Shown piece by piece: positions 1 to 9,152 of a stretch of DNA of 48,232 bases (its first letter is position 1; every line of letters starts with the position of its first letter). The stretch is taken from contig JABUSB010000004.1 in the NCBI GenBank assembly GCA_021444005.1, positions 62,329 through 110,560 of the forward strand. Reading direction: 5' to 3'. Both the position numbers and the translations under genes were made by a program. The notes under the pieces are model-generated. The model worked only from the letters and a program-made list of their open reading frames with translations. It did no database searches and was not told the DNA's origin. Origin of the DNA: Malacoplasma sp. GTDB taxonomy: Bacteria > Bacillota_I > Bacilli_A > Mycoplasmatales > Mycoplasmoidaceae.

Positions 1-2
1 GA

Positions 3-245
3 GGTCCTAAAGGTCCAGAAGGTCCAGATCCTGTTATGACCATTTTGAAAGAAATTTTAGAAAGACTTACAGTTTTAGAAACAAAGGTTGATAAAATTGA
101 TGAACGGTTAATCATAGTTGAAAAGAAAGTAGAAAACTTAGAAAACGATATGCAAATAGTTAAAACTAAAGTTAGTAACTTAGAAACTAATGTTGAAAGC
201 TTAAACAGTGATATGAAAATGGTTAAAGATCATTTGAATTTATAG
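3..245 (+). CDS. C-terminal part of collagen-like / coiled-coil protein (partial)
   Basis: The gene enters from outside the window. The frame is open from base 3 and begins with Gly-Pro-charged triplets (GPKGPEGPDP), a collagen-like or spacer-like repeat. About 65 residues of strongly heptad-patterned coiled coil follow (LETKVDKIDE, VEKKVENLEN, VSNLETNVES), ending at a TAG. An ATG at position 36 lies inside this frame and is probably not the true start, because the GPx codons run into it without a break. Coiled-coil tails of this kind occur in M. pneumoniae DUF16-type proteins, but I cannot assign the family from this fragment. No function is claimed. The protein at the far end of the window (48232 to 47936) is also a short coiled coil. 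Confidence 0.6.
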   Translation, partial: GPKGPEGPDPVMTILKEILERLTVLETKVDKIDERLIIVEKKVENLENDMQIVKTKVSNLETNVESLNSDMKMVKDHLNL

Positions 246-1001
246 GATTTGTTATTCTATCTTAATTATTAATTAGTAATTAAAAATAGCTGTTTTTTAA
301 TTTCATAAATAGTTACTATTTTTAACACCTTTAATTTCACATTAATATGACGCTTCAAATTTTGGAATTAATTTTATTTTATATTTTGAATAACTTAGTA
401 TTTCAGTCAAAGAAGTACTAAGTTTTTTATTACTAAAGCTTTATATAGTATATTCTTAGCATTATCATTAAAATGATGAGATATAAGGAACAACAAAATG
501 CCTATTTATAAAATAAGCATAAAGAGCTAGATTTTTTAATTTTCTGTTTTTGCTTCGTTAATTTTAAAATGTGATTTTTTTTCTTTCAAAAAGCAAAATA
601 GAAAATTGCAAAGCAATTTGAAATTATTTTAATAATTAATACAATTTCTTTGCGCATAAAAATTTGCACAATTTTAGAGAATTTGGCATACAAAAAATGA
701 TTTTAATTGTGTTAATTTTCTATGAAAATTATGCAATTTTTTTGTTTTTATTTTTTGCTATTTTCACTGCAATTTTTAAGAAAGCGTTTGCAAATTTTTA
801 AAACTAAAAAATTATTCAATCATAAATATTTTAGGTTTTTAATTAAATATTGATATTTTTAAGGTATTTTTTGGTTATTTTTAAATTTTTTTTGTATAAA
901 ATTTCAATTCTTTGGTGATAATTTAAAATAAGTTTTTATTATATATAACTTATAGTATTAAATTTATTTTTCTTTTTTAGCACAGATTCGAGAATCAAAA
1001 A
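246..1001. other. Long non-coding AT-rich stretch upstream of the purA homologue
   Basis: I find no convincing gene in this 756-base interval. It holds one terminator-like hairpin (392-430) and, between about 600 and 800, five copies of words related to AAATTTGCA or TGCAATTTT. Just before 1002 there is a promoter-like AT stretch with TATATA and TATAGT words. There is no tRNA-like cloverleaf. Confidence 0.5.
392..430 (+). terminator. Putative rho-independent terminator
   Basis: AACTTAGTA (392-400) pairs perfectly with TACTAAGTT (416-424) across a 15-nt loop and is followed by a T-rich tract. It lies about 150 bases after the partial coiled-coil gene and probably ends that transcript. The stem is AT-rich, so confidence is moderate. 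Confidence 0.5.
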
Positions 1002-2270
1002 ATGAATGAAAATTTACTAATTATGTTTGGGTGCCAATATGGTAATGAGGGCAAACAAAAATTTGTTGATTTACTAGCTAATCAATTTGATTATCTAGTA
1101 CGTTATCAAAACGAAACCAAAGAATACCAACTCCTTTTAAATAACACTAAAATTAGTTTAAAAATTATTCCCAAAGCAATCTTTAATAACACTTTAAAAA
1201 TTGTCTTAGCCAATGGTGTTAATATTGACCCAATAGTTTTAACACAAGAGCTTAAATCATTGCAATCAATTAATGTTAATTTAAATAACCTTTATATCTC
1301 AGATAGCTGTCATATTATCTTTAATTTTCACAAAAACTTTGATGAATTAAACTTTGAATACAAAACTAAAAGAGTTGATTGTAAACTTGATGGAATTCAA
1401 AGTTGTGAGAGTGATAAGGTTAACCAAATCGGAATAAGGGTTTGTGATTTATTTGATTTCAATACTTTGCTTGCAAAAATACAGCAAAACCTACTTTTCA
1501 AAAATACTTTATTTGGCCATTACCACAAAAAGATCTTTAATCCTTATAGTGTTGCTAAACAATATTTTGAATTAGGGCAAATTATAAAACCTTATGTTAT
1601 CAATACTAATTTCTTATTAAATTATGCAATTAATACAAATAGCAAAGTATTGTTAGAAACAAATAACGGATTAATGGATGATTTAGAAAGTGATCCAAAC
1701 AATTGTGCATTCAAGTCTAGTGTGACCACAATTGCAAAAAACACAGGAATTCCCATAACTAAAGCTAAAAGAATATTAGGAATTACAAAAGCATATACCC
1801 ATTGTGAAAACAAAGATTGGTTTATGACAATGATTGAAAACCAAAATATCATTCACCAGATTACCAATTTCTCCCAAACCCAACTTGCATTAAATAATTG
1901 TAAAAGTATTGGTTGACTAGATTTATTTGCAATTAAGCAAGCAATTAATATTGGGGGTGTGAGTGAACTTGCATTGGTTGATTTAAACCATCTTTCACGA
2001 TTAGAGAAAATAAAAGTTTGTGTTGGTTATAAGAAAAACCAAAGATTACTAGAGTATTATCCTACCACTGTTGAAGAACTTAAAACTTGTGAACCAGTTT
2101 ATGTGGAATTTGAGGGTTGAAATGTTGATATATCCAATATGAGCTATTACCAGGATTTACCATTAAAACTAATTAAATACATTCACTATATTGAACAATT
2201 TTTAAAAGTTAGAGTGCGGTTTATCTTATCTAGTAACAAAAGTATGCGCATTATTATCAAGGATAATTAG
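1002..2270 (+). CDS. purA: Adenylosuccinate synthetase homologue lacking the active-site motifs (probable pseudoenzyme)
   Basis: 422 aa, close to the usual PurA length of about 430, with in-frame TGA read as Trp at 1914 and 2118. The family is recognisable from the N-terminal block (CQYGNEGKQKFVDLL, then LVRYQ), from IRVCDLFD, ILGITKAY and GWLDLFAIKQAI, and from the C-terminal IKYIHYIEQFLKVRV. The catalytic loops are changed throughout. GDEGKGK is GNEGKQK, so the catalytic Asp is Asn. The GGxNAGHT loop with its catalytic His is replaced by NETKEYQL. IGTTGRGIGP, EGAQG, GATTGRRRR and the STGPDR GTP-binding region are not recognisable. Seen: an intact frame with lost motifs. Inferred: no IMP/GTP/aspartate ligase activity, with a retained structural or regulatory role. 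It is followed after 11 nt by an AAA ATPase gene. Confidence 0.8.
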
Positions 2271-2281
2271 AGGAGAATAAA

Positions 2282-3286
2282 ATGAGCTTTTTTAATAACA
2301 ATAACAAGATCAGAAATGAAGTTAGTAAAATAATGGACGAAAAACTGTTAGAAGTTTCTCGGGACATTATTGAGCATTTAGAACAGGGTATAACCTCAAA
2401 AGAATTAAAATTAACTTTAGAATCAATGGATTTAAAAGACATTGAAATTAAAGATGCTAAACGGCACCACTTTTTATTTGAAACTGTCCTTAAGTTAGTT
2501 GCAAAGAACTTTAATGTTTATTTATATTCAGTACCAGGTGCTGGAAAAACTTTTATGGCCCAAGAAATTGCTAAAACACTAAAACTAGATTTTTATTTTA
2601 GTGGAGCTGTTTTAGAACCTTACAAGTTAGTGGGATATCGTAATGCAAAAGGGGACTATATTGAAACTGATTTCTACCGTTGTTTTAAAAATGGGGGTTT
2701 GTTTTTGTTTGATGAAATGGATGCATCAAACCCTGAAGCTTTAATTACAATTAATGCTGCATTAGCCAATGGTTTTTTAGACTTCCCAGTAGGAAGGGTA
2801 ATCGCGCATGATCACTTTAGATTAATTGGGGCTGGTAACACAAATGGGATCGATATCGGGAGTGGGTATACAGCACGTCAGCAATTGGATATTACAACAC
2901 TGGATCGTTTCATCTTCTTAGAAATGACATATGATGAAAAATTAGAAGAAAGATTTGCTCGTGGTTTCGCGTTTGGGAAACAATACTTTGAAAGATTTAT
3001 TGCAGCTAGAAAAATTGTATTTGCTGAAAAGCTACCATTAATTTGTTCAACACGTTCATTAATTTTAGGATTGCGTTTAATTGCTTTAGGATTTTCTTGA
3101 AAAGAAGTTTTTGATATGACCATTTTAAAAACCGCATTACCTAAAATTAAAGAAAGAATTTATAGCTTAATTGATGGTTATATGAAAAAAATTAATAAAC
3201 CATTACCTGCTACTACAATTCAAAAAAGCGTTAGTGAAGTTGAAGCTGATGGTTTAAAATCAAACCGTGTTTCTCGAAAAAAATAA
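2282..3286 (+). CDS. MoxR-like AAA ATPase
   Basis: 334 aa, preceded by a GGAG ribosome binding site; TGA at 3098 is read as Trp. Walker A is YSVPGAGKTF around residues 82-91 and Walker B is LFLFDEMDAS around 140-149. GAGNTNG (sensor-1 region) and an arginine in LDRFIFLEM follow, the order seen in MoxR/CbbQ-type AAA+ proteins. These ATPases usually remodel partners and are commonly encoded beside a VWA-domain protein. Here the next gene (3304-4170) has a possible VWA-like segment. The gene sits 11 nt after the purA homologue and 17 nt before the next gene, so the three are probably co-transcribed. The substrate is unknown. Family assignment is firm; subfamily is moderate. Confidence 0.8.
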
Positions 3287-3303
3287 GTTTTAGGTAAATC
3301 ATA

Positions 3304-4170
3304 ATGGCTAGAGTTAAAAGTTCAAAAACTAAAACTAAGCAAACTGATTTTTTCATAGAATCACGGGTGGTTGAAATTAAAATCTCTGAAAAAATAATTG
3401 TTTATATTGATGAGTGGTATTTGGAAGAATTGGTAGATATTATTAAACAGTATCCTTTTGAAAAATACTACCAACTAGTGGACAATATTTTAGCTGTCAC
3501 TAAAAGAAACAAGCCTTCATTTCCCCAAGTTAATTTAGCATCACACCGGATTTTGGAAAAAAAGAGTAATTTTTTTGAATTTAACACAATTGAAGAATAT
3601 GTTAACGAATCATGAGTGGATCCCAAAAGGGTAAGTTTATTAAAAGTTAGTAGTGTTAAAAAAATGCAAACAAAACTAGGACCAGTCGGAGCCGTACCGC
3701 ACATTCCCAGTTATTTAAATAACTTAAGTCCTAACAATATGCTAACTTTTATTAAGCAGAAATCAATTATTTTTAAAAAGGCGACTATTTTAATTAATAT
3801 TTCAGGTAATATGCACTGAAAAGAATATAAGAAAATCATTCGTGATTATTTTAAAAAATATGATTTTGAAAGTTTATCAATGGGGAATATTTCCAAAACT
3901 GTGGAGAACAAAGTGACATATTATCGCATCTCAGTTGTAAAAGTGCGGAATGGGGTTAATGTGAACAGCCAAGGACTAATGTTTGAAAGTGCTGACTTTT
4001 TAAGAAGAATTATGTTTATGATTTATGAAATTAACCCAACTAAACAATATTGGAATGCATATGGTAATACTGTTTTTAGCAAAGACATTCAGTGACTTAA
4101 AGATTATGTACCATACTTTGAAGTCGTGCTTGAAAGATATTTAAACCCATCATTGATTGTTGTTGAATAA
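3304..4170 (+). CDS. Hypothetical protein, possible degenerate VWA-type partner of the AAA ATPase
   Basis: 288 aa with TGA-encoded Trp codons at 3613, 3817 and 4093. I do not recognise the family with certainty. The N-terminal 150 residues are charged and helical. At about residues 160-171 the strand-turn ILINISGNMHW resembles the MIDAS start of VWA domains (DxSxS) with Asp replaced by Asn (N165, S167, N169). It is preceded by SPNNMLTFI, and similar Pro-x-x-Met segments may precede VWA-like domains in AAA-partner proteins. If correct, metal binding would be weakened or lost. Its position directly behind a MoxR-like ATPase supports a partner role, but this is inference. There are no membrane segments or signal peptide. 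Confidence 0.5.
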
Positions 4171-4248
4171 AAATAGATTTTTTAACAAATCTTATTATTT
4201 TTCTTATATTTTTTAATTCAAGTTAGTGAAATGATTTTATTTTAAATT

Positions 4249-4259
4249 TATAATATAAT
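4249..4259 (+). promoter_or_regulatory. Tandem -10 boxes upstream of the 4299 gene
   Basis: Two overlapping perfect TATAAT hexamers lie at 4249-4254 and 4254-4259, 40-50 nt before the ATG at 4299. No clear -35 is visible, which is usual in Mollicutes. Confidence 0.5.
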
Positions 4260-4298
4260 AGATAAATCAATTTGTTACATTCAAATTGGAGCAAAATA

Positions 4299-4841
4299 AT
4301 GTTTGGTGTTAAAAATAAAGATAAAGTGCGTTTTGTAGTGGTAATGAAATTTACAAGACGCCCAACTGCTGAAATTGCGAAAAACATCTTAGATGATGAG
4401 CATGAATTGACTAAAAAGTTATTAAAAGAAAAATCTAAATTTACTAAAAATGACTTTATATTTTTTAACTTTATTAACAAGGATAATGAACTTTTTACGA
4501 TTATTTTCCAAGTAATGCTTAAAAACAAAGAAAGTCATATCGACAAGCTAAAACAAGAGTTAAATAATTTATTTGATTCTAATGATATTTACGTTGTTCC
4601 AAGAGAAGCTTTTGACTTTGCAGAATATGGAATTAAAAACCCAACGATTAAGGGTGATATTAACTTATCTGATAATAGTAAAAAACACCAAAATGATGCA
4701 TCAATTGCAAAAGCGACTAACCAGCAATATATTGATAATACTTTTAATGGTAACAATTCTAATCATAACACCGCAATCGAATCTGAATCTAATACTCACA
4801 AAAATACCAATTCTAAAAATGGTCCCTCATTTGGCTATTAA
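4299..4841 (+). CDS. Hypothetical protein with Asn/Ser-rich tail
   Basis: 180 aa. The ATG at 4299 is preferred over an in-frame TTG at 4272 because GGAG lies 5-8 bases upstream of it and the TATAAT boxes place the transcript start close by. Residues 1-115 look globular (VRFVVVMKFTRR, then a Lys-rich helix and FIFFNFINKDNELFTIIFQV). The last 60 residues are low-complexity Asn/Ser/His/Thr and are probably disordered. No signal peptide or known motif is visible. It stands alone between its own promoter and the terminator at 4871. I do not recognise the family. Confidence 0.65.
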   Translation: MFGVKNKDKVRFVVVMKFTRRPTAEIAKNILDDEHELTKKLLKEKSKFTKNDFIFFNFINKDNELFTIIFQVMLKNKESHIDKLKQELNNLFDSNDIYVVPREAFDFAEYGIKNPTIKGDINLSDNSKKHQNDASIAKATNQQYIDNTFNGNNSNHNTAIESESNTHKNTNSKNGPSFGY

Positions 4842-4870
4842 TTATTCATATTAATAAAATCATTAATTTA

Positions 4871-4900
4871 AAAACCTTTTTTGCAAAAGGTTTTTTATTT
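4871..4900 (+). terminator. Rho-independent terminator
   Basis: AAAACCTTTT (4871-4880) pairs with AAAAGGTTTT (4885-4894) across a TTGC loop, followed by a T-rich run. It ends the gene at 4299-4841. Confidence 0.85.
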
Positions 4901-4951
4901 TTTCATCTATTGACAAACAATTGCATAAAATAAGAAAAAGAGGGATGTTTT

Positions 4952-5683
4952 ATGAATGAGAATCAAAATTTAAATAATAGTGAAAACCAAAGTGAAAAAC
5001 AAGAATTTATCGGGAATGCAATTGAAAAACTAAATCCTTTTTTTTCAGCTGCTTTTGTCTATTTTAACAAACACGTATTTGATGATCTTTTACCCAATGT
5101 TTGTTTACTAATTGAAACTAAAAAATCACGTCGTAATATGCTTTTAGGTTATTACAAAAGCACTTTTTGTAATCTAAATAAAAGAAAAATGGGACTAATT
5201 TCATTAATTATTGACTCCGTTTTATCCAAGTATACAGTTAAACAAAAACTTACTACATTAATTCATGAGATGATTCATTTTGAAGCATCTGTTAAAGGGG
5301 TAAAAGATACTGATAAATCTGGGAGAGTGCATAATATAAAATTCAAATATTTAGGTGAAAAACGGGGTTATATTATTAATGAAAAATCCAAATCAAACGG
5401 ATGAAGTCATGGGACCCCAAATGATGAATTAAATGCAGTTATGGATGCGTTTTTAAAAAGCAATCCTTTTCCTATTGATGAACTAATTCTTATTGAACCA
5501 GAACCTGGAGAGTCTAAAAAACCAAAAATTTTCAAATATTTGTGTAAGGAATGTGGGGTAATAGTGACTGGAAAAAAAGATGATTTATCAATCATCTGTG
5601 GTAATTGTGATATTGAATTTGAATTAATTGAGAATGAAGCAAAAGACCCATTAACTGAAATTACAAAAATTATTGGTCTTTAG
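4952..5683 (+). CDS. SprT-like zinc metalloprotease with C-terminal zinc ribbon
   Basis: 243 aa; TGA at 5402 is Trp. The ATG follows AGAGGG. Residues 104-110 read IHEMIHF, a HExxH zincin site (H105, E106, H109), with H127 as a likely third ligand after GRV. Near the C terminus two CxxC pairs (C198/C201 and C216/C219) form a zinc ribbon. This is the SprT/Spartan arrangement of a protease core followed by a zinc-binding module. Eukaryotic Spartan cleaves DNA-protein crosslinks; the role of bacterial SprT-like proteins is poorly known. There is no signal peptide, so it should be cytoplasmic. The stop overlaps the end of the convergent plsY gene by 4 bases. Confidence 0.75.
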
Positions 5684-6513
5684 TTAACTGAATTATTTTG
5701 CTTCTTTTTGTTAAATAGTTTAATTTGTCTTTCTTGATTGTGAATTAAGCGAACAATGTTTTCTTTATGACGCACTACGACAATAATTGCGATCAATAAT
5801 GACAATAAAAAAACAACTAAAATGTATCACCATAAAGAAGATGGATTGTAATTAATTAAAGCAGCACTATTGCTTGCATTAATTGCTAATATTTGGCTGT
5901 TATTGATATTAAAACTTAGCATATAAAAATAATCAATTTGGGGAATTAGAAACCAAAATGACACTGCAACTGTGGTTAAAATTGAAGCTAATGAAACTCT
6001 TTTCCAAGTTAAGCAAATAAACCAAAATAATCCAAAGCAAATTAAAAACGCAAAAGGACTAACTGATAACACAAACCCAGCAGCACTTGCAACCCCTTTA
6101 CCCCCGCTATGTTTTTTAGCAACTGCAAAATCAAATTTAGTTTTAAATAGCATATAAAAGTATGTAACTGGGTAACAATGGCCCACAATTGCGCTAAACC
6201 CAGCAACATATACAATCACACCACCATTTTTAAATGCAGTTGCATCCCCGATTGCATCTTTTAAACAATTATAAATTACAACTGCAATTAGGGTTGGAAT
6301 CCAAGCTTTAAACAGATCTAAAAGGGTGACGATTCCCCCGTATAATACTCCTAAATTTCGAGTAATGTTTGCCGCTCCAACATTTCCAGAGCCTAATGAT
6401 CTAATATTGACTTTTTTACGACTTGCTACAAAAGTACCAAATAAAATACTTCCACACAAATATCCAATTGTAAAAAATAAAATAATGATTCCAATAAAAT
6501 TTGCTACATTCAT
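5680..6513 (-). CDS. plsY: Glycerol-3-phosphate acyltransferase PlsY
   Basis: 277 aa, reading through TGA Trp codons. It is a multi-pass membrane enzyme that transfers acyl groups from acyl-phosphate to glycerol-3-phosphate, the first step of phospholipid synthesis. The three PlsY motifs are present: LGSGNVGAANITRNLG (residues 40-55), GHCYPVTYF, and KHSGGKGVASAAG. Hydrophobic helices run along the whole length. The C-terminal cytosolic tail, rich in Lys, Arg and Gln, is longer than in the typical roughly 200-aa family member. It meets the SprT-like gene tail to tail with 4 bases of overlap. Confidence 0.9.
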
Positions 6514-6594
6514 AAAAAAATTTAAATTTTGTAAAAATAAATTTACTTTATTGTATTACACAATAATTATTTTTATTTTGAAATAAAAATAGTG

Positions 6595-6628
6595 ATAAAA
6601 AAATAGATAGAAATATATCTATCTATTT
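6595..6628 (-). terminator. rpmB terminator
   Basis: AAATAGATAG (6601-6610) pairs with CTATCTATTT (6619-6628). Reading on the minus strand, the hairpin is followed by a run of seven U, placing it just after the rpmB stop. Confidence 0.8.
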
Positions 6629-6654
6629 TGGGTTAAGAAATTTTTGATAATTTT

Positions 6655-6900
6655 TTATTTAGATTGATTGCCATATACTTTTGCAGGTTTAGAATAATCC
6701 ATTCTAACAACTTTATTATTTTTCTTTAAACCTTTTAAAGTACGGGCAGAAACAACAACTTCTTTGATTTGGTTATTTTCATCATAAATTTTAACTTTTT
6801 GCAAGTTTAAATTTCACACTCTTTTATTTTGATTCATAGCATGAGAACGAGAATTACCAGTTAATCTTTTCTTTTTTGTAATTTGGTCTTGCTTTGCCAT
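6655..6900 (-). CDS. rpmB: 50S ribosomal protein L28
   Basis: 81 aa, basic. It begins [20 protein letters not shown] and ends [11 protein letters not shown], with L28 hallmarks ([29 protein letters not shown]). One Trp is encoded by TGA, which is why no long frame shows under the standard code. It is a structural component of the large ribosomal subunit. It is transcribed divergently from asnS and ends at the terminator at 6595-6628. Confidence 0.95.
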
Positions 6901-6975
6901 ATTTGTTTCCTGTTGATTAATTAAATGTTAATTTTGAATTTATTTTTCTAAGTCTTAAAAAAAACTACGACTTCA

Positions 6976-6985
6976 ATTATATAAT
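6976..6985. promoter_or_regulatory. Overlapping divergent -10 boxes between rpmB and asnS
   Basis: The minus strand carries TATAAT at 6981-6976 (for rpmB) and the plus strand TATAAT at 6980-6985. Further plus-strand TATAAT copies at 7000-7005 and 7012-7017 could serve asnS. The choice among them cannot be settled by eye. Confidence 0.45.
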
Positions 6986-7107
6986 AAATAATGAATTTTT
7001 ATAATATTTCATATAATCATAGTATTAATATCATACTAAAGATTAAATGAGATTATTGAGATAAATACTTTCTATTCATAAATGAAGGACAAGGAAATAA
7101 ATTTATT

Positions 7108-8469
7108 ATGGAAACAGTAGCAGTTAAAGAAATATTTAAGAATTATAAACTTTTTGAAGAAGTGAAACTAATGGGGTGAATTCGATCGAACCGTGATAGC
7201 GGGTCAATTGGTTTTATTTCATTCACTGATGGTAGCTGTATTCATTCGATTCAATTAGTTTATAAAAACAATGAAACACAAAATTTTGAAGAAGCTAAAA
7301 CTGCAAGAACGGGAAGTGCAATTTTAGTTGAAGGGCAAGTGATTGAATCTAAACAACCAAATCAAAATTTTGAAGTTTTAGTTAAGAATTTTATTTTGCT
7401 AAAACAAGCTGATGAAAATTATCCATTACAAAAAAAGGAACACGGTAATGAATTTTTAAGATCAATTGCACATTTAAGACAACGTACAAATAAGTTTGGG
7501 ACAATTATGCGATTAAGAAGTGAGTTAGCATTTGCAATTCACAACTTCTTTTACCAAAATAATTTTGTCTGAGTTAGTGCACCAATTATTACTAGTAATG
7601 ATGCTGAAGGGGCTGGAGAAAACTTTAGTGTCATTTCAAGAAATGTGAAAAACTTCTTTAATAAGAGTGCGTTCTTATCAGTTTCGGGACAAATGCATGC
7701 TGAAGCTTATGCGCAAGCTTTTAAAAGGGTTTATACTTTTGGACCAACTTTTAGAGCTGAAAAATCAAATACAAACCGTCATATGGCAGAGTTTTGAATG
7801 ATTGAACCTGAAATTGCGTTTTGCAACCTTGAACAATTAATGTATTTTAGTGAAGAGTTCATTAAATATTTAATTCGTTTCTTGCTAAAAAATTGCAAGG
7901 ATGAAATGTCATTTATGAATAAACTATCCAATAATGCCCTTTCTGAAAAATTATTGAATGCAATTAAAGAACCATTTGAAAAAATCACTTATAAGAAAGC
8001 TGTTTCAATTTTAAAGAATGATGTTGCAACTAATAAAGTCCAATTTGAAAATAATTCGATTTTCTTTGGAATGGATTTAAATAGTGAACACGAAAAATAC
8101 CTATGTGAAAAGGTCTTTAATAAACCACTATTTATTTATGACTACCCAGCTGACATTAAAGCCTTTTATATGAAGTTAAACAATGATGGCACGACAGTTG
8201 CTGCTTTTGATTTATTAATGCCTGGAATTGGTGAAATCATTGGTGGTAGTGAACGGGAAAGTGATTACCAAAAGCTATTAAAAAGATGTAACAAACTAAA
8301 TATGGACCCAAGCAGTCTTAGTTGGTATCTAGATTTGAGAAAATTTGGTTATTACAAATCTGCTGGATTTGGATTAGGGTTTGAAAGATTTTTAATGTAT
8401 ATCACTGATGTTGAAAATGTAAAAGACACAATTCCTTTCCCTTGTTCTTATGGTTCAATCGAATTTTAA
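7108..8469 (+). CDS. asnS: Asparaginyl-tRNA synthetase
   Basis: 453 aa, class II aminoacyl-tRNA synthetase that charges tRNA-Asn. The N-terminal OB fold binds the anticodon ([19 protein letters not shown]). The catalytic core shows motif 2 as [20 protein letters not shown] and motif 3 as [14 protein letters not shown]. Trp codons at 7177, 7570 and 7795 are TGA. The start is the ATG after an AAGGA sequence, with rather wide spacing. No T-box leader is visible upstream. The pgsA gene follows after 33 nt, the same neighbour as in M. genitalium (MG113-MG114). Confidence 0.95.
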
Positions 8470-8502
8470 TTAAATAGAATTAAGCTATAAGGAGTTAATT
8501 TG

Positions 8503-9141
8503 ATGAATAAACAAAAATATGCGATTATACCAAACATCTTAACGATTTTTCGAATTGGGTTAACAGTTGTAATAGTTATTTTAATGTTTTTCAATCAAAA
8601 TGATAACTTATACTTTTTTACCATTAATAATGGTTATTTTACAAATACTTACAAAACACTTTTTGCAAGTGGAGTTTTGTTTATCATTGCTTCCATCTCC
8701 GATTTTCTTGATGGGTTTTTAGCAAGAAAATACCACTGAGTCTCGGACTTTGGAAAAATTTGGGATCCAATTGCTGATAAGGTATTAACAACCTCGGTTT
8801 ACATTTGTTTTGCAGTTTTGGGATTTGTACCATTTTACTTTGTAATTATTATGTTTTTTAGAGACTTAGTAATTGACGGGTATCGCATTCAAGCTGGAAA
8901 ATACGGGATTGTTGTACCTGCTAATATGTATGGAAAAGTAAAAGCAGTATTGCAAATGTTTTCAATAATTTTAATTTTCTTTGCGTTTAATTTTCCAGGC
9001 GGATTTACAAGTAACAATGTTTTCTATTATTTAGTACAAAATCTACTAGTAATATTGGCTACCATTGTCTCCTTGGTATCAGGGGTAATTTATATTTTGC
9101 AAATTGAAAATAAGAAAAAATTAATCAAATTAAATGAATAG
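8503..9141 (+). CDS. pgsA: CDP-diacylglycerol--glycerol-3-phosphate 3-phosphatidyltransferase
   Basis: 212 aa, integral membrane enzyme making phosphatidylglycerolphosphate. The CDP-alcohol phosphotransferase signature is complete: D70-G71, A74-R75, G84, D88 and D92 at the canonical spacing, after a first membrane helix at about residues 10-30. The ATG at 8503 has AAGGAG 8 nt upstream; the TTG at 8500 is closer but less likely. TGA at 8737 is Trp, inside the motif. It is followed after 11 nt by serS, so asnS, pgsA and serS are probably one transcript. Confidence 0.95.
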
Positions 9142-9152
9142 GATAAGAATCT

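Noticed and set aside
473-511. Short frame starting with two ATG codons after a TATATT-like box
   Set aside because: Only 12 codons, no ribosome binding site and no recognisable peptide; expected by chance in AT-rich spacer.
1622-1852. Minus-strand frame inside the purA homologue, and many similar antisense frames within asnS, gapN, smc and the surface genes
   Set aside because: They mirror codon bias of the real plus-strand genes, lack ribosome binding sites and show no family features.
1914-1916. TGA in the purA homologue and similar TGA codons in most genes, which look like premature stops or frameshifts
   Set aside because: They fall at conserved Trp positions in universal genes (rplT, rpmB, pgi, asnS), so UGA is tryptophan here and the genes are intact.
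6901-7107. Possible T-box or other riboswitch before asnS
   Set aside because: No T-box sequence and no terminator/antiterminator pair is visible; the region only shows promoter-like TATAAT words.
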